Shown here: in pieces, positions 52,501 through 62,980 of the stretch | Layout of the letters: each line of letters starts with the position of its first letter | Numbering within the stretch: position 1 is the stretch's first letter | NCBI RefSeq assembly: GCF_051401765.1 | Contig: NW_027480422.1 | Coordinates: 10,744,001 to 10,808,000, forward strand | Source of the DNA: Calliopsis andreniformis | Taxonomy: Eukaryota > Arthropoda > Insecta > Hymenoptera > Andrenidae | Direction: 5' to 3' | Length of the DNA stretch: 64,000 bases | The notes under the pieces: model-generated | Databases searched by the model: none | What the model was told of the DNA's origin: nothing | What the model saw: only the letters and a program-made list of their open reading frames with translations | Translations under genes and position numbers: made by a program

Positions 52501-54818
52501 ATACCGCTAGAAGTTTTCGCAGAACCGTCGAAAACAACACGAAGTTTCGTAGTGGTACTAGATTCTTTGTACACTGCATGATGTGGCAAATAGTAGCAAA
52601 AATCTGGTTTGATTAAATCTTCACTAATTCGTGACATATGTCCTAATTTCTCGTATTCCTTCATAAATTCTATATATTGGTTACGTAATTCTGATTGTTT
52701 AAAGAATTTCCTCTCCATATTGAATAATCGTTTTTCGGCCTGACTACGCGATTCTCCTAATTCATGAATTTTATTATTGAAAGGTACACTAACTATATAT
52801 CTACCTTCGTTGTTACGTGTTATTGTATCCTTGAAATATTGTTCACACACATTCTCTATATTTACTTGCTTAACTGGTGTGTAATTGTAATTTTCAATCT
52901 CCCAAAATTGAGAAATTGCTTTCTGCAAACTTTCGTTTGAGACTATGTGACACGTATCAACAGGTTTTTTGGAATTATTAACTGACCAATTTAAACTTCC
53001 TCCTAACACCCAACCCAGTCGCGTCTTCTGCCAAACTAAATTTTCGAACGGGATTTTATGTTGACCGATACACAATAACTGCCAAAAAAGCCCTGCACCT
53101 ATAAGCAGATCAACACGACTTGGGCTAGCAAAATGAGGATCAGCTAAAGTGATACCCTCCGGTATGGGAATAGCTGTTCCACCAAGTGGTACACTAGGCA
53201 TATCTTCAGTTATGTCTCTTATTACAAAACACGATATGTTAGATTGAAAACTATTACACCTTGATTTAAGCTTAATTTCAAGTTTTGCACGAATTGAATT
53301 ATTTGCCTTACCTAGTCCACCAACTTTTGCGTCTATGACTGTAGAAGGAAGTCCCAATTTTTTGCAAAACGATTCAGATATAAAATGTGCCTGTGAGCCT
53401 ACGTCTAACAATGCTCGACATTCATGAAATTCACCATTAATATCTTGAATATATACTAATGCTGTGGATAATACAGTATAACTCATTGATGTACTACTGT
53501 TGGAATTGGACACACAAGATTGAATAGGTGTATCAGAGGACGCGGCATGTGTTGTAACTTGAGCATTTCCGACTCGTTCTACAATCGCGTTATCGCGGTG
53601 TAATAATGTGTGGTGTTTTTTACCACATACTCTACATTTTCCGCGTGTACAGCCCTTAATGCTATGTCCCTGCTGCAAACAATTAAAGCAACATTGTAAT
53701 TTCTTAACTGTTTCATGTCTTTCGGCATATGGCATTGCCTTAAGTTTTGTACAATTTTGTAATAAGTGTCCTGCTTTACAAAATAAACACTGACTATCAG
53801 TACTTACTACATGAGATGCTACTTGATCAATTCTATTTCTTGATTTACTATATTCCACGTGTGTATTACCTAATTTTGGTTGGTTATTTATTGCCTTTGA
53901 CGATAGTCGTTCAAGAAGTTTAGCCTGTTGTTCTATAAATTCTACGAAATCCTTAAATTTAGGACTGTCGGTCATACCAAGATACAGTTTTTCCCATTCC
54001 TTGCAAGTACATGAATCTAACTTGTTTGTTAAAATCAAAATTACTAAAATATCCCACGTATGAATGGATTCGCCTAAAGCACCTAACGCAAGGATATGAT
54101 TATTGGCCGTGTCAATAAACTCACGAAGTGCGACACTACTTTGCTTGTGAACACGTGGCAATTCTAATAATGCACTAGCATGGTGATGAATCAACGATTT
54201 AACATCTTCAAAACGTCTTTTCAAAGTAGCCCATGCGAGTTTATAATTTGCATCAGAAACACCCAATGATTGTATGACGCGTGCTGCAGGACCCTTTAGT
54301 GCAGAATTTAAATAATGAAACCGCTGTATATCTGTCAGAGATTCATTGTTATGAATCAGTGACTCAAAAGTATCGCGAAATTTTAACCAGTTATTATAAT
54401 TTCCATCGAAACTCGGTAACACAATTGTTGGAAGTCGCGGTGTATTCTGTGTTTCTACTAAAGTCAAAGGCGATGCATTCGATGTTGCCGCGGGTTGGTT
54501 AGATGAACGAAATTTAGCAATATATTTCTCTACCTTCGCCATAAGATCAAAATATGCTGTTTCGAATGCGTCGCGTTCATTGATATGCACTGTCTCCTGA
54601 TCAGTATCTGCAACTAAGATTTCTATCTGACTCTGCACTTGATCAAACTTGTCATACAGTTGCTGATTCTTCTTAAACCGCATATCTAACGAGTCTATGT
54701 CCGCATCAGGTTTCAATGAATAAACAAAAGTTTTAAAACGAGTCAAAGCCGACTTTATACGACCGCGTTCTAACGTGAGTGATTTCAATTGACCTTCCAT
54801 TTTACTATTAATACGCAA
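49536..54818 (-). CDS. BEL/Pao Gag-Pol polyprotein
   Basis: One 1,760-residue frame encodes the particle protein and all retrotransposition enzymes. Gag covers about residues 1-410: a charged, helical N-terminus, a DUF1759-like core (about 130-320), then zinc knuckles C344-x2-C347-x3-H351-x4-C356 and C377-x2-C380-x4-H385-x4-C390, plus a third Cys/His cluster (C395, C398, H402/H403). The DUF1758-like protease (about 455-600) has D472-V473-G474 where D-S/T-G is usual. RT has D806 (SADIEKMY) and Y882-V-D-D885. RNase H has D1056, E1100, D1130 and D1176. Integrase has an HHCC finger ending C1420/C1423, catalytic D1455, D1520 and E1574 (D-x53-E), and a DUF5641-like C-terminus. Met1 or Met7 (MEGQLKSL) could be the start; Met7 looks the more natural Gag start. 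No stops or frameshifts were seen. K1409-K1415 is an encoded homopolymer inside the integrase finger. No envelope domain is present. Confidence 0.95.
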   Translation of the reverse strand: MRINSKMEGQLKSLTLERGRIKSALTRFKTFVYSLKPDADIDSLDMRFKKNQQLYDKFDQVQSQIEILVADTDQETVHINERDAFETAYFDLMAKVEKYIAKFRSSNQPAATSNASPLTLVETQNTPRLPTIVLPSFDGNYNNWLKFRDTFESLIHNNESLTDIQRFHYLNSALKGPAARVIQSLGVSDANYKLAWATLKRRFEDVKSLIHHHASALLELPRVHKQSSVALREFIDTANNHILALGALGESIHTWDILVILILTNKLDSCTCKEWEKLYLGMTDSPKFKDFVEFIEQQAKLLERLSSKAINNQPKLGNTHVEYSKSRNRIDQVASHVVSTDSQCLFCKAGHLLQNCTKLKAMPYAERHETVKKLQCCFNCLQQGHSIKGCTRGKCRVCGKKHHTLLHRDNAIVERVGNAQVTTHAASSDTPIQSCVSNSNSSTSMSYTVLSTALVYIQDINGEFHECRALLDVGSQAHFISESFCKKLGLPSTVIDAKVGGLGKANNSIRAKLEIKLKSRCNSFQSNISCFVIRDITEDMPSVPLGGTAIPIPEGITLADPHFASPSRVDLLIGAGLFWQLLCIGQHKIPFENLVWQKTRLGWVLGGSLNWSVNNSKKPVDTCHIVSNESLQKAISQFWEIENYNYTPVKQVNIENVCEQYFKDTITRNNEGRYIVSVPFNNKIHELGESRSQAEKRLFNMERKFFKQSELRNQYIEFMKEYEKLGHMSRISEDLIKPDFCYYLPHHAVYKESSTTTKLRVVFDGSAKTSSGISLNDAQFIGVTVQSDLFSILLRFRKHRFILSADIEKMYRQILVRPADRKFQRILWRSNVNLPISTYELNTITYGTASAPFLATRVLKEIGLEHSEGYPLASRAIIEDFYVDDLLTGCDTVLDALVLKKELNQILNQAGFHLRKWASNDSRILSNLDNSRQSLEIKDADKESKTLGLLWLLEPDELRYSVKSHLRNRITKRTVLSETAQIFDPLGLIGPVITTAKLFMQRIWQLQLEWDETLPQDLHTQWTTFRSELVIISSFSIPRRVVCDNVQQVELHGFSDASEKAYGACVYLRTWDTSGIWTVRLLCAKSRVAPLKSISLPRLELCAALLLAQLISKVKDSIQLNIDQMYFWSDSTIVIAWLRGQPMRWKTFVANRISEIQDLTDIDSWKHISSSDNPADVISRGTSPKNLKDNSLWWFGPAWLIQDISQWPSANEAIPEIVPEERKGQTGFISSLSAVPRQTVDIFLKYSSFTKLRRVTAYCLKFIRTTLERVHSSKNRGIQVNVQGNRTHKPLTTDELLDAQIVLIKLVQEESFAKELDSLKANKLLPLKSKLILLNPFLDERGVIRVGGRLRNAPTNFDQKHPVIVPMNHPFTTLLVKHEHHRLLHAGIQQTLASLRSRFWILSGKSVVKKKKKKKILRKCVRCFRATPTGISYVMGNLPASRVTPARPFNTCGVDYAGPFLLKERGRSKITYKSYICIFVCFVTKAIHIELATDLSTEAFLNCLYRFIARRGRIRCIYSDNGTNFVGAKHELNEISKLLNNRAHNERVENILSQEDIQWHLIPPYSPHFGGLWESAVKSTKYHLKRVIGDQRLTFEELYTILTQIEACLNSRPLQPLSNDPTDLTPLTPGHFLVGDALTAPPQVDLLHIKLNRLNRYQLVQQTVQHFWKRWQQEYLHELQQRYKWQMNNSSDIRIGMLVVIREDNTPPLRWRLGRIVELHPGSDGIVRVVSIKVPEGIIKRPSTKICVLPIEEESADTST
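50573..50594 (-). repeat. 22-base A homopolymer within the integrase region
   Basis: A pure run of 22 T on the plus strand (A on the coding strand) encodes seven consecutive AAA lysine codons (K1409-K1415) plus the first base of the next codon. It lies between the 'SVV' and 'ILRKCVRC' parts of the HHCC finger. Related integrases generally have a short basic stretch of a couple of residues here, so I estimate about five extra residues. The length keeps the frame. Slippage in the host or in sequencing is possible. Confidence 0.85.
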
Positions 54819-55360
54819 ACTGAAACGCTGTAAACTTACGTAGGAGTGGTTGTAAAGGAACGAAGTCTGTCAACTCTGATGATCCTCGTGTCACTGTCCT
54901 TGGCTGTTCTGTTGTAGAATTTCCAACGACGACAAACCCTGATGTAGTTCTGCTAATACTGACTATCCTGACTAGGCGTAACCTCCAATGCTGACGATCC
55001 TTATGATGCGTGATAGTATTAACTATCTTGTATAAAATTCCAACGACGATGAACCCCGTTGAAGCTCTGCTCTCACCAACTATCTCGACTAGGAATGATG
55101 TCCAAAGCTGAACTCCCTTATAATATGTGGTAGCACCAACTATCTCGTTCAGGAGTGGTGATGTCCAATGATGACATCTCCTGTTGCCTTCCTGAATGCT
55201 ATTCTGCTACCAGCATCTGAAGATTGGAGATTCTTCTTCGTAGTCGTTGATACTCAAAGATTGTGGTTCCAATGCACTTTGAAACTGTTTGATGTCAACT
55301 ATTTGCACCAGCACCGATGTGTAACTGATGTGTCCACTTCCAGGATAAGTATCCGTCGTA
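54819..55360 (-). other. Retrotransposon 5' leader with degenerate 117-bp repeats
   Basis: Untranslated stretch between the primer-binding site and gag. Two diverged tandem units begin at 'ttccaacgacga' near 54,921 and 55,038, spacing 117, each with 'gaccc'/'gaacccc', 'ctgact'/'ctcgactagga' and 'aactatct'-like words. A partial third lies toward 55,150. Near the gag end the minus strand reads 'tacgtaagtttacag', which resembles a splice donor next to an acceptor-like tract; I do not claim splicing. The region may hold packaging signals, by analogy with other LTR elements. Confidence 0.6.
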
Positions 55361-55377
55361 TCCGGCTCGAAGGACCA
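55361..55377 (-). promoter_or_regulatory. Primer-binding site, tRNA-Tyr type
   Basis: The plus strand reads 'tccggctcgaaggacca' one base inside the 5' LTR. This equals the 3' end of animal tRNA-Tyr, with T-stem ccggc, acceptor strand tcgaagg, discriminator a and the added cca. The minus-strand transcript therefore carries the 17-base complement starting TGG, where tRNA-Tyr would prime minus-strand DNA synthesis. The tRNA identity is from my knowledge of conserved tRNA-Tyr ends (acceptor ccttcga/tcgaagg). Confidence 0.85.
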
Positions 55378-55378
55378 A

Positions 55379-55995
55379 TGTTTAGACCAACGGTTGATCA
55401 ATAGATCTTTCTGGTTTGGTTGAAATTTGCACGTGGTGTGCCGACTAAGGTTTAGCTCGAAGGACCAGAGATACCCATGAATTCTAAGTTGTATCTATCT
55501 TTTATTTTGATGAATCTTACTTTATACAAAACTGAGTTAGAGGGAGGAGAAAATATTTACAAATAGGAATCCTCGTAACTCCTTAGAGGGAGGCCTCTCT
55601 GGGGTAGGTTATGCCCCAAACTCCCACCACAGACATGGGAGGGACGCCTTTGTCGACAGTGCGTGGGGGTAGTGGTTAGACTCCGTAGGGTGACATCACC
55701 CCGGAAAGGCCCAAGGGGTGACGGACCCCGAGGGTAGCGCGCTAACGGAAGACGCTCGGATTTTATGTTTACGATACGTCAATTACTATTGAGCAGAGAC
55801 TCGGGACTCTAAAGTACATGTGTTTTTCAGACTCGTAAAACGATGAAGCGATTTCTAGGGTCTTTACTCCTCAATTCAAATTAACAAATGATTACCAATA
55901 AACTGACACTGTGTTTCTTCAAAAATAGCAAGCCCAATTCTTCCGTATCGTAAACCTAGTCTACCAGATGTCACACAATTATGATCGTCTTAACA
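55379..55995 (-). repeat. 5' LTR of the BEL/Pao element
   Basis: 617 bp; on the minus strand it starts 'tgttaagacgatcataattg' and ends with 'ctaaaca'. I compared it by eye with 48,564-49,180 and found no differences. It should hold the promoter (U3) and transcription start. Features seen are a TATA-like TATAAA (55,521-55,526, minus), a GC-rich middle with the inverted repeat gggtga-ca-tcaccc (about 55,688-55,701), and a 13-base word matching part of the primer-binding site (55,455-55,467). Confidence 0.95.
55521..55526 (-). promoter_or_regulatory. Possible TATA box in the 5' LTR
   Basis: The minus strand reads TATAAA followed by gtaag, about 470 bases into the LTR. Start of transcription would fall roughly 25-30 bases further on. 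The assignment rests on the motif and position only; many insect retrotransposons use TATA-less initiator promoters instead. Confidence 0.35.
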
Positions 55996-56000
55996 ATAAG
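55996..56000. other. Target-site duplication (right), ataag
   Basis: Exact copy of the bases at 48,559-48,563. The satellite monomer then continues in phase ('cataaaatacaataaaaat'). Confidence 0.95.
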
Positions 56001-56374
56001 CATAAAATACAATAAAAATACAACAGTTTTTCCATCGTATAAAAGGAATAATTGCTACCAGTGTGAAAGTAATGGTCATTTCTACGTTCCGGGCAACCTA
56101 GGTTTCACTCTTGGTCGTTGCTCCACCACACCGAATTGCTACGGCCTTAGAAGTCAACTCCAGCAGCACAAAATACAATATAAATACAACAGTTTTTCCA
56201 TCATATAAAATGTATAATTGCAAGCAGTGTGAAGGTAATGGTCATTTCTACGTTCCGGGCAACCTTGGCTTCACTCTAGAGCGTTGCTCCACCAGATCGA
56301 ATAGTTAGGGCCTTAGATGTCCACTCCCGAAGCATAAAATACAAAACAAATAGAACAGTTTTTCCATTGTATAA

Positions 56375-57675
56375 AACGAATAATTGCAACCAGTGTGAAA
56401 GTTATGGTCATTTCTACGTTCCGGGCAACCTAGGCTTAACTGTAGGGCGTTGCTCCACCAGATCGCATAGTTAGGGACTTAGAAATTAACGCCATAAGCA
56501 TAAAACACAAAATAAATAGAACAGTTCTTCCATTTCATAAAACGAATAATTGCAACCAGTGTGAAAGTTATGGTCATTTCTACGTTCCGGGCGACCTAGG
56601 CTTCACTCTAGGGCGTTGTTCCACCAGATCGAATAGTTAGAGCCTTAGATGTCAACGCCCGAAGCATAAAGTACAAAATAAATAGAACAGTTTTTCCATT
56701 GTATAAAACGAATAATTGCAACCAGTGTGAAAGTTATGGTCATTTCTATGTTCCGGGCAACCTAGGCTTCACCCTAGGCGTTGCTCCACCAGATCCAATA
56801 GTTAGGGCCTAAGAAGTCAAAGCCAGAAGCATAAAGTACAATAAAAATCGAACAGTTTGTCCATCGTATAAGAGGAACAATTGCAACCAGTGTGAAAGTA
56901 ATGGTCATTTCTACGTTCCGGGCAACCTAGGTTTCGCTCTAGGGCGTTGCTTCATCACATCGAATAGTTCGGGCCTTAGAAAACAAATCCAGACGCATGA
57001 AATACAGTAAAAATACAACAGTTTTTTCATCGTATAACAGGAATAATTGCAACAAGCCAGAAGGTAATGGTCATTTCTACGTTCCGGGCAATCTAGGCTT
57101 CTCTCTAGGGCGTTGCTCCACCAGATCGAATAGTTAGGGCCTAAGAAGCCAACGTCAGAAGCATAAAATACAATAGAAATACAACAGTTTTTCCATCTTA
57201 TAACAGTATTAATTGCAACCAGTGTGAAATATATGGTCATTTCTACGATGCGGGCAGCCTAGGCTTCACTCTAGGGCGTCGTTCCACCAGATCGAATAGT
57301 TAGCGCCTAAGAAGTCTACGCCAGAGGCATAAAATACAATAAAAATACAACAGCTTTTCCATCGTATAACAGGAATAATTGCAACAGTGTGAAAGGTATG
57401 GTCATTTCTACTTTCCGGGCAACCTAGGCTTCACTCTAGGGCGTTTCTCCACCACATCGAATAGCTGCGGCCTTAGAAGTCAACGTCTGAAGCATCAAAT
57501 ATAAAATAAATACAACAGTTTTTCCACTGTATAATATGAATAATTGCAAACAGTGTGGAAGTAATGGTCATTTCTACGTTCCGGGCAACCTAGGCTTCAC
57601 TCTAGGGCGTTGCTCAACCACATCGAATAGCTACGGCCCTAGAAGACAACGCCATAACTATAAAATACAATATAA
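56375..57675 (+). repeat. Duplicated satellite block S, copy right of the transposon
   Basis: Counterpart of 43,300-44,600. Part of it (56,755-57,330) recurs once more at 59,907-60,480 with spacing 3,152 (19 monomers), so the block exists in at least three versions in the window. Confidence 0.85.
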
Positions 57676-58059
57676 ATACAACAGCTTTTCCAACGTATAT
57701 GATGTATATTTGGAAACAGTGTGAAAGTAAAGGTCATTTCTACGTTCCGGGCAACCTAGGCTTCACTCTAGTGCGTTGCTCCACCAGATCGAATAGTTAG
57801 GGCCTTAGAAGTCAACGCCAGAAGCATAAAATACAATATAAATACAACAGTTTTTCAATCGTATAACAGGAATAATTGCAACCACTGTGATAGTTATGGT
57901 CATTTCTACGTTCCGGGCAACCTATGCTTCACTCTAGGGCGTTGCTCCACCACATCGAATAGCTGCTGCCTTAGAAGTCAACGCCAGAAGCATAAAATAC
58001 AATAGAAATACAACAGTTTTTCCATCGTATAACAGGAATAATTGCAACCAGTGTGAAAT

Positions 58060-58900
58060 ATATGGTCATTTCTACGATACGGGCAACCTAGGCTTCACTC
58101 TAGGGCGTCGTTCCACCAGATCGAATAGTTAACGCCTAAGAAGTCTACGCCAGAAGCATAAAATACAATACAAATACAACAGCTTTTCCATCGTATAACA
58201 GGAATAATTGCAACCAGTGTGAAAGGTATTGTCATTTCTACGTTCCGGGCAACCTATGCTTCACTCTAGGTCGTTGCTCCACCACATCGAATAGCTGCTG
58301 CCTTAGAAGTCAACGCCAGAAGCATAAAATATAATATAAATAGAACAGTTTTTGCATCGTATAACAGGAATAATTGCAACCAGTGTGAAAGGCATGGTCA
58401 TTTCTACGTTCCGGGCAACCTAGGCTTCACTCTCGGGCGTTGCTCCACCACATCGGATAGCTACGGCCTTAGGAGTCAACGCCAGAGGCATATTATTCAA
58501 AATAAGTACAACAGTTTTTCCATCGTATAACATGAATAATTGCAACCAGTGTGAAAGTGATGGTCATTTCTACATTCCGGGCAACCTAGGCTTCACTCTA
58601 GGGCGTTGCTCAACCACATCGAATAGCTACGGCCCTAGAAGACAACGCCATAACTATAAAATACAATATAAATACAACAGCTTTTCCATCGTATATGATG
58701 TATATTTGGAAACAGTGTGAAAGTAAAGGTCATTTCTACGTTCCGGGCAACCTAGGCTTCACTCAAGTGCGTTGCACGACCAGATCGAATGGTTAGGGCC
58801 TTAGATGTCAACGCCAGAAGCATAAAATACAATATAAATACAACAGTTTTTCAATCGTATAACAGGAATAATTGCAAACAGTGTGAAAGATATGGTCGTT
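58060..58900 (+). repeat. Duplicated satellite block T, copy 1
   Basis: Matches 60,383-61,220 at spacing 2,323 (14 monomers), including the odd 'gaggcatattattcaaaata' monomer at 58,486 and 60,809. Part of it also matches 44,610-44,980. Confidence 0.82.
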
Positions 58901-60382
58901 CCTACGTTCCGGGTAACCTAGGCTTCACTCTAGTGCGTTGCTCCACCAGATCGAATGGTTAGGGCCTAAGAAGCCTACACCAGAAGCATAAAATACAATA
59001 TAAATACAACATTTTTTCCATCGTATAACAGGATTAATTGCAACCAGTGTGAAATTGATGGTCATTTCTACGTTCCGGGCAACTAAGGCTTCAGTCTAGG
59101 GCGTGGTTCACCCAGATCGAATAGTTGGGGCCTAAGAAGCCTACGCCAGGAGCATAAAATACAATATAAATACCACAGTTTCTCCATCGTATAACAGGAA
59201 TAATTGCAACAAGCGTGAAGGTAATGGTCATTTCTACTTTCTGGGCAACCTAGGCTTCACTCTAGGGCGTTTCTCCACCACATCGAATAGCTACGGCCTT
59301 AGAAGTCATCGTCTGAAGCATAAAATATAATATAAATACAACAGTTTTTCCATCGTATAACAGGAATCATTGCAACCAGTCTGAAAGACATGGTCATTTC
59401 TACGTTCCGGGCAACCTAGGCTTCACTCTAGGGCGTTGCTCCACGACATCGAATATCTACGGCCTTAGGAGTCAACGCCAGAGGCATAAAATACAAAATA
59501 AATACAACAGTTTTTCCATCGTATAACAAGAATAATTGCAACCAGTGTGAAAGTGATGGTCATTTCTACATTCCGGGCAACCTAGGCCTCACTCTAGGGC
59601 GTTGCTCCACCAGATCGAATAGTTAGGGCCTAAGAAGTCAACGCCAGAAGCATAAAATAGATTATAAATACAACAGTTTTTCCATTGTATAAAGTGAATA
59701 ATTGCAAACATTGTGGAAGTAATGGTTATTCCTACGTACCGGGCAACCTAGGCTTCACGCTAGGGCGTTGCTCCACCACATCGAATAGCTACGGCCTTAG
59801 GAGTCAACGCCAGAGGCATAACACACAATATAAGTAGAACAGTTTTTCCATCGTATAAAACGAATAGTTGCAAACAGTATGAAGGTTATGGTCATTTCTA
59901 CGTTACGGGCAACCTAGGCTTCACCCTAGGCGTTGCTCCACCAGATCCAATAGTTAGGGCCTAAGAAGTCAAAGCCAGAAGCATAAAGTACAATAAAAAT
60001 CGAACAGTTTGTCCATCGTATAAGAGGAACAATTGCAACCAGTGTGAAAGTAATGGTCATTTCTACGTTCCGGGCAACCTAGGTTTCGCTCTAGGGCGTT
60101 GCTCCATCACATCGAATAGTTCGGGCCTTAGAAAACAAATCCAGACGCATGAAATACAATAAAAATACAACAGTTTTTTCATCGTATAACAGGAATAATT
60201 GCAGCAAGCCAGAAGGTAATGGTCATTTCTACGTTCCGGGCAATCTAGGCTTCTCTCTAGGGCGTTGCTCCACCAGATCGAATAGTTAGGGCCTAAGAAG
60301 TCAACGACAGAAGCATAAAAAACAATAGAAATACAACAGTTTTTCCATCGTATAACAGTATTAATTGCAACCAGTGTGAAAT

Positions 60383-61220
60383 ATATGGTCATTTCTACGA
60401 TACGGGCAACCTAGGCTTCACTCTAGGGCGTCGTTCCACCAGATCGAATAGTTAGCGCCTAAGAAGTCTACGCCAGAAGCATAAAATACAATACAACTAC
60501 AACAGCTTTTCCATCGTATAACAAGAATAATTGCAACCAGTGTGAAGGGTATGGTCATTTCTACGTTCCGGGCAACCTATGCTTCACTCTAGGGCGTTGC
60601 TCCACCACATCGAATAGCTGCTGCCTTAGAAGTCAACGCCAGAAGCATAAAATATAATATAAATAGAACAGTTTTTCCATCGTATAACAGGAATAATTGC
60701 AACCAGTGTGAAAGGCATGGTCATTTCTACGTTCCGGGCAACCTAGGCTTCACTCTAGGGCCTTGCTCCACCACATCGGATAGCTACGGCCTTAGGAGTC
60801 AACGCCAGAGGCATATTATTCAAAATAAGTACAACAGTTTTTCCATCGTATAACATGAATAATTGCAACCAGTGTGAAAGTGATGGTCATTTCTACATTC
60901 CGGGCAACCTAGGCTTCACTCTAGGGCGTTGCTCAACCACATCGAATAGCTACGGCCCTAGAAGACAACGCCATAACTATAAAATACAATATAAATACAA
61001 CAGCTTTTCCATCGTATATGATGTATATTTGGAAACAGTGTGAAAGTAAAGGTCATTTCTACGTTCCGGGCAACCTAGGCTTCACTCAAGTGCGTTGCAC
61101 CACCAGATCGAATGGTTAGGGCCTTAGATGTCAACGCCAGAAGCATAAAATACAATATAAATACAACAGGTTTTCAATCGTATAACAGGAATAATTGCAA
61201 ACAGTGTGAAAGATATGGTC
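60383..61220 (+). repeat. Duplicated satellite block T, copy 2
   Basis: Counterpart of 58,060-58,900. The shared rare monomer ending 'gaggcatattattcaaaata' makes the relationship clear. Differences are scattered single bases. Confidence 0.82.
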
Positions 61221-62944
61221 ATTTCTACGTTCCGGGCAATCTAGGCTTCTCTCTAGGGCGTTGCTCCACCAGATCGAATAGATAGGGCCTAAGAAGTGAA
61301 CGCCAGAAGCATAAAATACAATAGAAATACAATAGCTTTTCCATCGTATATAATGTATATTTGCAAACAGTGTGAAAGCAACGGTCATTTCTACGTTCCG
61401 GGCAACCTAGGCTTAACTCTAGGGCGTTGCTCCACCAGGTCGAATAGTTAGCGCCTAAGAAGTCTACGCCAGAAGCATAAAATACAATAGAAATACAACA
61501 GTTTTTCCATCGTATAACAGGAATAATTGCAACCAGTGTGAAATATATGGTCATTTCTACGATACGGGCAACCTAGGCTTCACTCTAGGGCGTTCCTCCA
61601 CCACATCGGATAGCTACGGCCTTAGGAGTCAACGCCAGAGGCATAAAATACAAAATAAGTACAACAGTTTTTCCATCGTATAACAGGAATAATTGCAGCC
61701 AGTGTGAAAGGTATAGTCATTTCTACGTTCCGGGAAACCTAGGCTTCGCTCTAGGGCGTTCCTCCACCACATCGGATAGCTACGGCCCTAGAAGACAACG
61801 CCATAACTATAAAATACAATATAAATACAACAGCTTTTCCATCGTATAAGATGTGTATTTGGAAACAGTGTGAAAGTAAAGGTCATTTCTACGTTCCGGG
61901 CAACCTAGGCTTCACTCTAGTGCGTTGCTCCACCAGATCGAATAGTTGGGGCCTTAGAAGTCTACGCCAGAAGTATAAAATACAATATAAATACAACAGT
62001 TTTTCAATCGTATAACAGGAATAATTGCAAACAGTGTGAAAGATATGGCCATTTCTACGTTCCGGGCAAAATAGGCTTAACTCCAGGGCGTTGCTCCACC
62101 AGATCGAATAGTTAGGGACTTTCAATACAACGGCAGAAGCATAAAATACAATAAAAATGCAACAGTTTTCCATCGTATAACAGGTAAGCTGCAACCAGTG
62201 CGAAAGTACTGGTCATTTCTATGTTCCGGGCAACCTAGGCTTAACTGTAGGGCGTTGCTCCACCAGATCGCATAGTTAGGGACTTAGAAATTAACACCAG
62301 AAGCATAAAATACAAAATAAATAGAACAGTTTTTGCATTTTGTAAAACGAATAATTGCAACCAGTGTGAAAGTTATGGTCAATTCTACGTTCCGGGCAAC
62401 CTAGGCTTCACTGTAGAGCGTTGCTTCACCAGATCGAATAGTTAGGGCCTTAGATGTCAACGCCCGAAGCATAAAATACAAATTAAATAGAACAGTTTTT
62501 CCATTGTATAAAACGAATAATTGCAACCAGTGTGAAAGTTATGGTCATTTCTACGTTCCGGGCAACCTAGGCTTAACTGTAGGGCGTTGCTCCACCAGAT
62601 CGCATAGTTAGGGACTTGGAAATTAACGCCAGAAACATAAAATACAAAATAAATAGAACAGTTTTTCCATTTTATAAAACGAATAATTGCAACCAGTGTG
62701 AAAGTTATGGTCATTTCTACAATCCGGGCGACCTAGGGTTCACTCTAGGGCGTTGTTCCACCAGATCGAATAGTTAGGGACTTAGAAATTAACGCCAGAA
62801 GCATAAAATACAATATAAATACAACAGCTTTTCCATCGTATATAATGTATATTTGCAGTGTGAAAGTAAAGGTCATTTCTATGTTCCGGGCAACCTAGAT
62901 TTCGCTGTAGGGCGCTGCTCCACCCGATCGAATAGCTAGGGACT

Positions 62945-62980
62945 TAGAAGTCAACGCCATAAGCATAAAATACAATAAAA
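62945..62980 (+). other. Paralogous empty insertion site
   Basis: This monomer reads 'gaagtcaacgccataag' followed directly by 'cataaaatacaataaaaat'. This is what the retrotransposon target would look like without the insertion. Its left flank (from about 62,700) matches 48,300-48,563 almost base for base, including the four-base deletion variant 'tatatttgcagtgtgaaag'. Its right flank matches 56,001-56,170 closely. It is a duplicated, uninterrupted copy of the target region. Confidence 0.85.

Larger units (their letters stand above)
48564..55995 (-). mobile_element. Full-length BEL/Pao LTR retrotransposon
   Basis: The element is 7,432 bp and transcribed on the minus strand. Reading that way it contains a 617-bp 5' LTR, a tRNA-Tyr-type primer-binding site, a leader of about 540 bp, one gag-pol frame, a short 3' region, a purine-rich tract and a 617-bp 3' LTR. 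The ends are TG...CA and the 5-bp target duplication is perfect. Placement in BEL/Pao rests on the domain order protease, RT, RNase H, integrase in a single frame with gag, on the RT active site FYVDD, and on the DUF1759/DUF1758-like and C-terminal DUF5641-like regions typical of the superfamily. No envelope frame is seen. Identical LTRs and an open frame indicate a very recent insertion. Whether it is mobile is uncertain because of the protease and integrase oddities. Confidence 0.96.

Noticed and set aside
49536..54818. An envelope gene that would make the element an endogenous retrovirus
   Set aside because: Only 355 bp separate the gag-pol stop from the LTR, with no frame encoding a signal peptide or membrane segment.
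55168..55404. Small frames on both strands across the leader, primer-binding site and LTR edge
   Set aside because: They cross functional non-coding sites of the retrotransposon and are chance frames.
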